Source: Planoprotostelium fungivorum (taxonomy: Eukaryota; Evosea; Variosea; Cavosteliida; Cavosteliaceae). From it: a DNA stretch of 12,075 bases. The notes under the pieces are model-generated. The model was not told where the DNA came from. It saw only the letters and a program-made list of their open reading frames with translations, and made no database searches. A program made the position numbers and the translations under genes. This document shows, piece by piece, positions 1-7,071 of this stretch. The stretch lies in assembly GCA_003024175.1 (NCBI GenBank), contig MDYQ01000413.1, positions 1 through 12,075 of the forward strand. The letters are read 5' to 3'. How positions within the stretch are numbered: position 1 is the first letter of the stretch; each line of letters begins with the position of its first letter.

Positions 1-2
1 TG

Positions 3-104
3 TGGTTACCTGAGGACAACCTGTCTAATAGCCCGGACCTGGTGGCAGATTTCAAGGCAAGAACTGCTTGCGTCACCACATCCAAGAGGAAGTGCAAGAA
101 CTGA
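3..104 (+). mobile_element. C-terminal chromodomain end of a Ty3/gypsy-type integrase (partial, cut by window edge)
   Basis: The reading frame starting at base 3 is open to a TGA at 102-104 and encodes 33 residues beginning WLPEDNLSNSPDLVADFKAR. This matches the second half of a chromodomain (W-x-P-E-x-N-L-x-N-x-P-x-L-x-x-x-F), the module at the C-terminus of integrase in chromoviral Ty3/gypsy retrotransposons, where it guides integration to chromatin. A short basic tail follows (SKRKCKN). The rest of pol lies outside the window, so this could instead be the end of a host chromodomain protein. A purine-rich stretch and a possible LTR start just downstream favour the retrotransposon reading. 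What is seen is the motif; the element identity is inferred. Confidence 0.5.
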
Positions 105-125
105 TCTGCTGGATCAAGGGGACAA

Positions 126-303
126 TGTTATGACGCTATGCTGTAGAGAAGGAATATCAATGACAAAAGGAATTGATTTAACGGTCTACACTTGTATTGT
201 GTAATAAAAGGGGATTGTTCGAAGCCCATCTGCAAGGAGAAGTCTTGCACATACACCATCCAAGTCATCCCTCCTTGTGAGAGTGAGATCATCCATCTAT
301 AAC
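126..303 (+). repeat. Possible 3' LTR of the Ty3/gypsy element
   Basis: Twenty-one bases after the integrase-like stop, a purine-rich tract (AAGGGGACAA, 116-125) precedes TGTTATGACG at 126. This has the layout of a polypurine tract followed by the TG of an LTR. An AATAAA at about 202-207 would serve as the LTR polyadenylation signal. A terminal CA is possible near 302 (TATAACA), but the right edge is uncertain. No second LTR or target-site duplication is available in the window, so this is an inference from position and signals. Confidence 0.25.
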
Positions 304-372
304 ACCAAGAAGAAGACTTACAGTTAGTTATTAAATAAACAAAAAACAGACATATTTTTAGTGACTACCTGA

Positions 373-1010
373 ATGACTCAATTATATACAAATCAGGAAG
401 CCTCCGTTCTGAACATTATTGTGGTCTCACTGCCAACAATGAGGGAACAAGACTGCCTTCACATGTTGGCACCTGCAGCAACACAACTATCCCTCATTCT
501 TGGAGATGTCAATGCCAGATTTGATTCATCCATTGGCAACACCTCGTCTGGGCCTAGAGAACAGATGGACACAATAGAGATGGCTGGAGACTTCACAACC
601 TTCACATGAGCCGCCCAGCTCACTCTTCACCAATTTCAGCACTGGGACTTGATCATGTGATGTTTGCATCATCTATCAATTGCACCTACGAGATCCACCC
701 GCATCCAGTTGCTTGCCATGGAGTCCATCACATGCTTGTAGCTGAATGGATAGTCAACACAGAGACAATGGATCACACAAGAGACAACTCTCTTTGCTGC
801 TTCCACATTTGTAGATTGGCAGATCCATTGACAGCTTGCAGATTTTATATATGCATCTCACTTGCTGCCGCTTCTTCAACTTCACCTCAACAATGTAGCA
901 GCTCACCTGGACTGAAAACTGTCAACACACATACAAGAGCTCATAGACAACTTCTAATAGAACTGCTCAAGCTGGACATTTTTGTGTTCACACAATTCCA
1001 TCCACTCTAG
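373..1010 (+). pseudogene. Degenerate LINE endonuclease (EEP fold) relic
   Basis: Two overlapping frames together recall the second half of a LINE-type endonuclease/exonuclease/phosphatase domain. In frame 1 (373-609), LILGDVNARFD resembles the I-x-x-GDFNAR motif and is followed by a weak Gly-Pro/Glu stretch. This frame stops at 607-609. In the next frame (606-1010), LDHVMFASS resembles the IDHILVS motif and VHHMLVAEW resembles the final SDHxLLVAE motif, with the catalytic Ser-Asp replaced by Val-His. The frame break, stop codon and lost catalytic residue indicate a dead copy. No reverse transcriptase follows. Sequence from about 750 to 1010 stays open but shows no motif I recognise. The resemblance is partial, so the call is tentative. 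Confidence 0.4.
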
Positions 1011-1016
1011 TTTATT
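1011..1016 (-). terminator. AATAAA polyadenylation signal for the 1113-5508 locus
   Basis: The minus strand reads GTTAATAAACTAG here, about 100 bases downstream of the stop codon at 1113-1115. This is the canonical hexamer in a plausible 3' UTR position. I saw no minus-strand AATAAA in the two gaps within the locus (4402-4539 and around 3433-3467), which favours one transcript ending here. Confidence 0.5.
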
Positions 1017-1112
1017 AACAAAATAGAAGAAAGACAGCATTGTGCATTGGCAGATCAAATGGAGACATATTCTGTATCAAATGTGTGTTTTACTCAAGTG
1101 CATTCACTTCTC

Positions 1113-3442
1113 TCATTCATCCCCCTCCATATTGTATCTCATCCATTCATCTTGATCCTGGTGGGCCACTTTCACCAATATCCTCTTCATATCTGCCCAC
1201 ACTTGGATGTTTGAATACAATTGGATGTACTTCATTGTAGGTATGGCATTCAGCCACCGGTTCAGCCACACAATAAGAGGGTACTGACCATCTTTGTCCA
1301 TCACATTGGCTAAAGTTGGAGTGTGATTGTATAGAGCAGGTGCTGTCTTGATGATGATCTCTTTCAGCTTGGGGAGAGAAGAGGGAGGGGGGAGGAGGGA
1401 GGCCCATTCTGTTAGATTGCATGTGATGCTGAGGCTCTCAAGAGAGGGAGGCAGCTGAATGACACTGAGGAGCAATTGATCAATATTGCTGATCACAGTC
1501 AGATCTGACTATAGGAAAGAGAACTACCCAAGATGAGAAAGATGAGGCAACTTTTGCGAGTGATGAGAGATCTCAATGTGTAAATTGTAAATATGCCAGT
1601 CAAGGATCAACTCAATATGTGTGATTGGTCTGTAAGTCCCTGTGCCTTTGAGGACAAAGGAAGACAAATGGTAGTTCACCATCAGAGAGGGGCGCAATCA
1701 CTTTGTTCAACGACGTATGTGCTGCCGTTGAAAGAACCGTCTGTGTTATCGTTGTAGAAAAGTCCAAACTTTTGTAAAAGTGGCCAACTGTGGATTGTCA
1801 CTATGACAATTGCAGACACAGTAGAAGCTCACATGTGCTGTGTCAGGCTTGACTGCATGAAAGAGGGAAGATACAACTCAGTCAGGTTGTTGTGACTTGC
1901 CAACTTGTCTACAAAAGAGGCCTCTCGATTGTATACAAATAATGGGCCAAAACTCAACACATATGCATCTGAAGATAGATGAGAATCACATACACGTTGT
2001 TGCTGACCTAGGTGGAAATGCTTCACATGAGGCTTGATGAGAGTTTGCAGGAGACTGCGGAGTTTGTGAGAAATGGAAGTACTGACCAAATAAAATTGAG
2101 ACAAACAAGAGGCCAGATTGATATGGAATGGCCAATACAATTGGATGAACACAAACAGATCACTCACTTGTAGTATGATTCTATCAAATTGTCCACGCAG
2201 CTCTCAGGCCTGAGGTCCATGCAAATCTTGATGCAGTCTAAATTGGCAAGAAGCAATGATGACATGGAGGCTATTCCATCAGCGGTAACCCTGATGTCCC
2301 CCTCGATCCGTTTTAGAGAAGAGAACATGTGTAGGTTATCGAAAACTTGCATGGACTCTATCATTGAGTTGTTTGTGTTGATGTGAAGAGTGTGAACGAG
2401 AGAAGCACTGTCTGGATGGTCCGCAGAGAAGCGTTTGACTTGAGCAGGGAACTTGAAAGGAAGAGACATCTGATACAGAAAGTGTTTGAGGTAGATGGGA
2501 CGGATGAAACGATACAGTCTCCAATTGCATAGCATCTGAGATGAGTGAGTCGATAACAGAGGAAATGATTCTCACAAGATGGAAGACTGATCTGAACAGG
2601 GGAGACAATCGTCTGTGGTGGGACTCACTTCCATTGCAGGAGTGAGGAAGCAACAGGCGACTGATATACTCGATGATATCTCGAGGTAGGTGATCAATGG
2701 AGGTGTACTCTCGTCTCGTCTGCACTGTGACCTTCAGCTTCTTCAGTTGCCGCCCTATCTCTTCCTCCGCTGTGCTCTCCTCTTCGTAGTCTCTCAGCAC
2801 TTCTACTAGCCCTCCTCTGCCGTTCTCTATCGCTAGATCGATGGCCGTATATCCGTCCGTCTCTGTCTTTGTTGTGACTGAGATGCCATACTCTTTGATC
2901 AGCCTCCTGACTGTCTCCTCGCAGCGTAAAGGATCGTCGGGCATGCAGTCTACAGCCATGTGCAGCAAGTTGTAGCCGTCATACAGAGCTGGATGCATCT
3001 GACCAATGGATCTCTTCTGTTCTGCTGTGAGGGCGTCTGATGCAAGAGAGAAGAGAGAGAAGATGTCCACCACGGGGGGAAGGGAACGTGTTCTCAATTT
3101 GGGAGCCCAGCCGTCTTGAACGATGCGGAAGAGCTCGAGTCCCTTGATGCGTGCTGTAGCTTGGCTCTTGATGATGTCGAGAGAGGCAGGTGGCTGTGAG
3201 AGAGGTGGTGTGTTCCAAGAGCAGTGGAGTCGAAGCTGCTGGGATTGATTGGGATCGTGCTCCTCCACTTCGCCTACCACTCGATGTCGTTTACCCAACA
3301 TTGGAGGAAGATCTCTGTCCAAGCGAAGGATGACTGCATCGATCTCCTCTCGTATGTGATGCAGACCCATGACCTTGGATGCAAAGTCGTACCGACTGCG
3401 CCCCCAGTACTCTCTCAGATACATGGATGATCCTGTCATCAT
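1113..3442 (-). CDS. Ankyrin / F-box / leucine-rich-repeat-like protein (or C-terminal part of the histone-fold gene)
   Basis: Six exons: 3432 (or ATG 3442) to 2576, 2535-2168, 2081-1833, 1787-1702, 1645-1528 and 1488-1113. Two ankyrin repeats are visible, DGYNLLHMAVDCMPDD...LIKEYGI and DGYTAIDLAIENGRGGLVEV. They are followed by an F-box core (HLPRDIIEYISRLLLP) and, across a 40-base intron, a segment WRLYRFIRPIYLKHFLY typical of the end of an F-box and its linker. The remaining exons carry irregular leucine-rich segments such as LPPSLESLSITCNL and LPKLKEIIIKTAP, as in substrate-binding LRRs of F-box proteins. The protein ends WMRYNMEGDE. The likely role is substrate receptor of an SCF ubiquitin ligase; the substrate is unknown. 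As a separate gene its ATG (3442-3440) would overlap the preceding TGA. Spliced from 3468 instead, translation continues in phase. Junctions of the small LRR exons rest on phase and open reading only. Confidence 0.6.
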
Positions 3443-4401
3443 TCAGATCTCTCATAGGACATTTTACCTTCTTCGATCATCTCTTTGATCAGTTCTTGAC
3501 TTTGTGTCGTCTCTCCTGTTCTCCAAGCGTCATCAGATATCACGAGACCCTTCCATCGCGCCGGGGGGACTACTTTGCGTGCATCATCACACCAGAGCTG
3601 ATAGTCTGCCCAATTGATCGTCTCATCAGGCTTCTCCACTCGATCTATGTAGTACTGCAGGCACGTCCCAGACTTTCTCCATTTGTACAAGTACCATTCC
3701 GACTCGTCTGTGGTGTTGTTGGCCCAGTCTTCGTCGTCTGTCAGTCCCTCTTTCTCTGCTCTATCGACGATGTTGTCGAAATCATGTTCCATCTCCCATC
3801 TAGCATAGGCTTCTTGTTCTGTCTCTCCCTGTACATCGTTGAGATTCATTTGCATGGCACAATGCTTCACCCAGCCTAAGGTCGTCGTGTTTTCAGCTGG
3901 ACAAGTACGTCCGTAGATCGTCATCATTGGACTAGGCTCTTCGTCATCAGAGTCTCTCTCCCCTTCTGAAACATAGTAATCCACTTCGTATTCGAACAAA
4001 TTGTCCTTCATCTGCTCCATCAGCTCGTCTGACTCATCGTGTCTCTCAGCTGCACTGTCATCATCATCATGACGAGTGTCAGCGTCAGACTCCATGATGT
4101 CTTCGGCTCTGTCATTGGTAGCTGACTGCTCAGAGTGACAGTCCATCAGCCGATCGATAAATTGGTACGATCGTTGTAGACGGACCAAATCTCTCTCGTG
4201 CAGCATCTCTTCGTCCACTCCTCTCCCTTCTCTCTCTTCCAGCCTCGATATGCCTCTCATGCATCGGATCACGTGATCTTCGGCTGCCGCCTGCAGCACG
4301 TCCACTGCTTCTTCGGTCATCTCTTCGTCAGTCGCGTAATCACATATGATATTGCCGGTCATGACCTCAAAATGGTGTTTGGAAATCGCTGGTAGATGAT
4401 C
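3439..4401 (-). CDS. Divergent histone H3-like fold with long acidic C-terminal region
   Basis: The exon opens after an acceptor (CTCTCAG|GATC) with DHLPAISKHHFEVMTG. It aligns without gaps over about 40 residues to H3 helix 1, loop 1 and helix 2: ISKHHFEVM with IRKLPFQRL, IICDYATDEE with IAQDFKTDLR, and AVDVLQAAAEDHVI with AVMALQEASEAYLV. A helix 3 equivalent (MLHERDLVRLQRS against IMPKDIQLARR) follows after a loop about three residues longer. Residues ~100-220 are rich in Asp/Glu (HDDDDSAAERHDESDE, EGERDSDDEE), typical of histone-binding or nuclear acidic tails. The rest (a Trp-rich stretch around ESEWYLYKWRKSG) is unrecognised. No ATG precedes the fold in frame; the first, at 4362, lies inside helix 1 (MTGNII), so an upstream spliced exon is likely. 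The frame stops at 3439, but a GAAG|GTAAAA donor at 3467 can splice it on to the ankyrin exon. Confidence 0.65.
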   Translation of the reverse strand, partial: DHLPAISKHHFEVMTGNIICDYATDEEMTEEAVDVLQAAAEDHVIRCMRGISRLEEREGRGVDEEMLHERDLVRLQRSYQFIDRLMDCHSEQSATNDRAEDIMESDADTRHDDDDSAAERHDESDELMEQMKDNLFEYEVDYYVSEGERDSDDEEPSPMMTIYGRTCPAENTTTLGWVKHCAMQMNLNDVQGETEQEAYARWEMEHDFDNIVDRAEKEGLTDDEDWANNTTDESEWYLYKWRKSGTCLQYYIDRVEKPDETINWADYQLWCDDARKVVPPARWKGLVISDDAWRTGETTQSQELIKEMIEEGKMSYERSE

Positions 4402-4512
4402 CTGAGAGGATGTCACGAGAGAATTGATACTTATCGAGAGGAATAGAAGGAGAGAGCGAGCTGATGAGCGAAGAGATGAATATTATATAGATGATGCAAT
4501 TGATGATCATAC

Positions 4513-5508
4513 ACATGTGAAACGATGAGTTGACATCACCGGATAGAGCAGGTGATAGTAGAGTATATCCATCGTGTGGTTCACATCGCGCCAGCTATAA
4601 GCTCCGTCTTGGAATGCCTGTTTCTGCATCAGCGTCTCGTTCCTGCAGTATGTACTTGCCTGAAGATAAGCGTCGTCAGGCAGCTGAGGTCTTGGCGTGA
4701 GGTGATACAGATGAAAGAAACGGCTCTTCCAAAAATCGCTGACAGGTGCTAGCAGCTCGTTCCACCTCTTACACACAAACTGACAGGACTGAACGAGATC
4801 GACTGTTCCAACGTGGTACAGCACGATCTGCAGCTCATCGGCGTAGAGATCTGACAGCTGTTCGCATCATCATCCAATGATCTTTCTGTCGTAAAATAGT
4901 ACGGAACTCACCTGGACGTTGTCACTCTCCACTGCAGCAGGCGTCTCTTCGGAGGTCACGTCGGCCTCTCCTCTCAGAATTACAGCCAACTCGAGCAGTT
5001 CCTTGTCCTTCTTGAACGCTGTCGCAATGTGTTCCGGCTCGATGGTGCGTGCACCAGCTTCTCTCGCAGCATCACCAGCTAACTCGAGCGCCTCTGCCAT
5101 CAGGTACTCCAGCACACTAGCTAGATAGACGCAGGTGCTTGAATTTTGTGCCCGTATTTTCGGTTTACCGTCCGTGCCGTAGAGAGGTATCTGTTGGAGA
5201 TCTACGTATACCCTTGACACTCCCATCTCCAAACCCGCTGCACTTGAGATGGACCATTCTCTGAGAACATCTCGCTCAAAAGTGGGTCGTGTTCGATCGA
5301 GGGAGTTGACATCAACGATGGGAAGGATCGGCATGAACGATCTCTGTGTTCCGAAGAGCTTGTCGTCTGATTGAAATGGACCGAATGATCTCTTTTGATG
5401 TGTGACGCGAGCATTCGCACAACAACGAGAATATTCTGTATTTAGCGAAAGGCGAATCACTTCACGGGAGCGTCTCTCTGCTCTCTGTCCATGAACTACC
5501 GGAAACAT
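4513..5508 (-). CDS. Divergent histone H2A fold fused to an F-box
   Basis: Exon 1 (5508-4912, ATG at 5508) has 199 residues. Residues 1-85 are a basic, unrecognised extension. Residues 92-183 form an H2A-type histone fold: GLEMGVSRV matches helix 1 (GLQFPVGRV) and VYLASVLEYLMAEALELAGD matches helix 2, followed by ARTIEPEHI and KKDKELLEL for loop 2 and helix 3. Of the six acidic-patch residues, E56, E61, E64, D90 and E92 are kept and E91 is Lys. Loop 1 is about eight residues longer than usual, and the H2A docking segment (VLPNI) is absent. The donor CAG|GTGAGT at 4911 opens a 54-base intron. Exon 2 (from 4857, phase 0) encodes an F-box, LYADELQIVLYHVGTVDLVQ then SCQFVCKRWNELL, which would bind SKP1 in an SCF ubiquitin ligase. 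The F-box exon has no in-frame ATG, so the fusion is needed to express it. The exon either splices on at 4540 or 4513, or stops at 4507. Confidence 0.75.
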
Positions 5509-5562
5509 TGTGTGAAATTAGAGCACCTCGGTTCTTGTTGGAAGATTCTGATGATGATTTAG
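5509..5562. promoter_or_regulatory. Short 5' flank between the histone-fold gene and the kinase relic
   Basis: These 54 bases upstream of the ATG at 5508 must hold the 5' UTR and possibly the core promoter of the minus-strand gene. The promoter may reach further into the kinase relic. I see no TATA box or clear factor site; the call rests on position alone. Confidence 0.2.
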
Positions 5563-6250
5563 GTTGGATTCGATTCTGTGAAAGCACAGACGAAGATCAC
5601 GACAGAGTTTCGTGAAGACTTGGTCAAGTGCTTTGAGAAGTTGGGAAATTAGAGCAAGGATTACAGCAAAGGTGGGCTCACATTTTGAGTGTTACCATAT
5701 CACTGAGTACTTTGAAGGATTGCAGTCACTCTCGAAGTCGAAATTATCTACGAACGTAGATGCAGCAGTCTACGGGTGATTTCCACCATCCAAATGATTC
5801 AACATTTCATCGCCTCTGCTAGACGACAGCACTGTTAAGGGCTCTACCATAAGATGGACCCCAACGAAAGCAAAGATAAAGAACCAGAATTCGTTGGGAG
5901 GTTAACATTATCGATGGGGATCGTCATCTGATTTACAATAGGGAGAATATGATGTTATTGTCACGTGGACGTTACGAAGATATGCTACATCAGATTGAGC
6001 ACACAATCAATTCTAGTGTGAGTTAACATCGATCGATCACAATGACACTGACCCAGATCGAGGCCAAGAACATGCAAGTCATTCGATTTGCCAAATCATT
6101 CAAGTACGATCTTCTCACACAGGACGTGAGGGACCTCATCGTCAGGTGAGAGATTTATCTTATGTGTGTTGATGGAATCACAGGATACTATCCTTTGATG
6201 CAAATAAGCGTCCATCCATTGAGGAGATCATAACAAAGATGCACATCTGA
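5563..6250 (+). pseudogene. Protein kinase domain relic; last part can be spliced as a 92-residue ORF
   Basis: Kinase-like pieces lie in order in different frames. TTEFREDLVKCFEKLG (about 5605-5650) may be N-lobe. KVGSHFECYHITEYFEGLQS (5670-5730) resembles strand 5 and the hinge (EYxEG). QDVRDLIVR-ILSFDANKRPSIEEII (6120-6240) matches subdomain XI (DLIxxxLxxDPxxRPSxxEII). I see no glycine loop, catalytic lysine, HRD or DFG. The 3' portion forms a consistent small model: exons 5854-5900, 5942-6017, 6057-6145 and 6184-6250, introns of 41, 39 and 38 bases, ATG at 5854 and TGA at 6248. It may be a residual expressed fragment, but a truncated kinase without catalytic residues is most simply a decaying gene. 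The 5' part has stops in every frame unless spliced in ways I could not settle. Confidence 0.45.
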
Positions 6251-6647
6251 TTATGGCTGCAATAATACGGTTATATAAATTACATACAATTGTGTTGTTG
6301 TTGATTAAGGATGGCATCACTGAGGGGTTGATGAGCGCTGCTGTGGGAAGTCCTCTGTCCAAATGGTGTACTGACTTCATCGTCACACTTATGATGATCG
6401 AGTTGGTGAAGTCACATGATGATCACCTGATGATCACATGAGACAAGATTGTTGGAGAAAATATTTGCGTGAATGCGTACCAAGCGTCCCTGAGTGATTC
6501 CTCTGGTACATTGACAGCCCTGTTGTCCTGTACCTTGTTGTGACTACTATCAGACATAAGACCAAGTCTGTGAGAGATCACAGACGCACCAAATAATTGC
6601 CCCAATTACAACGGCCAGAGTTTACCCAAATTTCCGACTTTTGAGAA

Positions 6648-6665
6648 ACGTAAGATACGTCAGAA
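6648..6665. repeat. 18-base direct repeat, copy 1 (ACGTAAGATACGTCAGAA)
   Basis: The same 18 bases recur exactly at 6810-6827, 162 bases away, while the flanks differ. The core ACGTA-AGA-TACGT is an inverted repeat, so the copies look like a binding site rather than a coding duplication. Confidence 0.6.
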
Positions 6666-6733
6666 GAGACTATTTGATGCACGAAACTATTTTTCAATCG
6701 AGTGTGATCATGTGTGAATCTAATCGATTTATC

Positions 6734-6749
6734 CATGTGTAAACACATG
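6734..6749. repeat. Inverted repeat CATGTGT-AA-ACACATG
   Basis: Two perfect 7-base arms are separated by AA. It lies between the two copies of the 18-base repeat. It could be a protein-binding palindrome or chance; it is too short to be a strong hairpin. Confidence 0.45.
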
Positions 6750-6807
6750 AATACAGATGGACCAACTTCGTTGTAGACCGTCAGAGTTCGCTCCAGTCGA
6801 CTCAGAT

Positions 6808-6827
6808 TGACGTAAGATACGTCAGAA
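6808..6827. repeat. 18-base direct repeat, copy 2, extended to near-palindrome TGACGTA-AGA-TACGTCA
   Basis: Bases 6810-6827 repeat 6648-6665 exactly. In this copy the inverted arms extend to 7 bases (6808-6814 and 6818-6824). They contain the half-sites TGACGT and ACGTCA recognised by CREB/ATF-type bZIP factors, although the spacing differs from the classical CRE. Confidence 0.5.
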
Positions 6828-7071
6828 CGTTCTAGACTGTGGGGCTGCTTCACTTTGATCGGTTTCACTCTTGCTATCTGTCACTGATGTCCCCTATTTG
6901 ACTTTTCATTACACCGGGGCTTTCCCTTCACGTCCATATTGATGTTTATGATCTGCAGGATTGAGACTGCAATCGTTCCACTGCTCTATTCTACTCAAGA
7001 AGGGGATCTGCTGCTCAGATATTGAATTACCCAGATAAATCTCGATAGTAACAAACATCTTTAGTTCTCTT

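Larger units (their letters stand above)
1113..5508 (-). other. Model: one nine-exon gene, histone H2A-like / F-box / histone H3-like / ankyrin / F-box / LRR
   Basis: Exons on the minus strand are 5508-4912, 4857-4540 (or to 4513), 4401-3468, 3432-2576, 2535-2168, 2081-1833, 1787-1702, 1645-1528 and 1488-1113. Introns are 54, 138 (or 111), 35, 40, 86, 45, 56 and 39 bases, all GT-AG. All phases match, and the spliced length is 3903 bases, giving about 1300 residues. The H3-like exon has no upstream in-frame ATG. The ankyrin part would otherwise start at an ATGA overlapping the preceding stop, leaving no room for a promoter or 3' UTR. Against a single gene: the 138-base gap contains a TATA-like CTATATAATA, and 35 bases is the shortest intron placed here. 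Component parts are listed separately below. Confidence 0.5.
6251..7071. other. Intergenic region, no recognised gene
   Basis: This is the gap between the plus-strand kinase relic and the 3' end of minus-strand SMU1. Open stretches exist: plus 6253-6441, including GLMSAAVGSPLSKWCTDF; plus 6447-6533; and plus 6961-7023 after a CTGCAG acceptor-like site. None matches a family I know, and I could not join them convincingly. The region holds two copies of an 18-base repeat and two inverted repeats, listed separately. The last ~55 bases are presumably the SMU1 3' UTR. Confidence 0.4.

Noticed and set aside
1040-1240. Plus-strand frame of 66 codons
   Set aside because: It overlaps the final LRR-like minus-strand exon and its 3' UTR and has no recognisable content.
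3379-3879. Plus-strand open frame of 166 codons opposite the H3-like/ankyrin exons
   Set aside because: It is the antisense shadow of a well-supported minus-strand coding region and shows no family motif.
3900-4000. Possible chromodomain in the acidic region (ESEWYLYKWRKSG...)
   Set aside because: The start resembles YLVKW, but the following aromatic W-x-P and acidic N-L pattern is absent; also the segment actually lies nearer 3640-3730, so no domain is claimed.
4362-4416. Independent start of the H3-like protein at ATG 4362 or the GTG at 4416
   Set aside because: The ATG would delete half of helix 1, and GTG initiation is unlikely in a eukaryote; a splice acceptor at 4402 explains the open frame better.
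6423-6868. Two overlapping minus-strand frames (60 and 96 codons) containing SDVSYV twice
   Set aside because: The repeated peptide comes from the 18-base palindromic DNA repeat; the longer frame lacks an ATG start and neither shows a domain.
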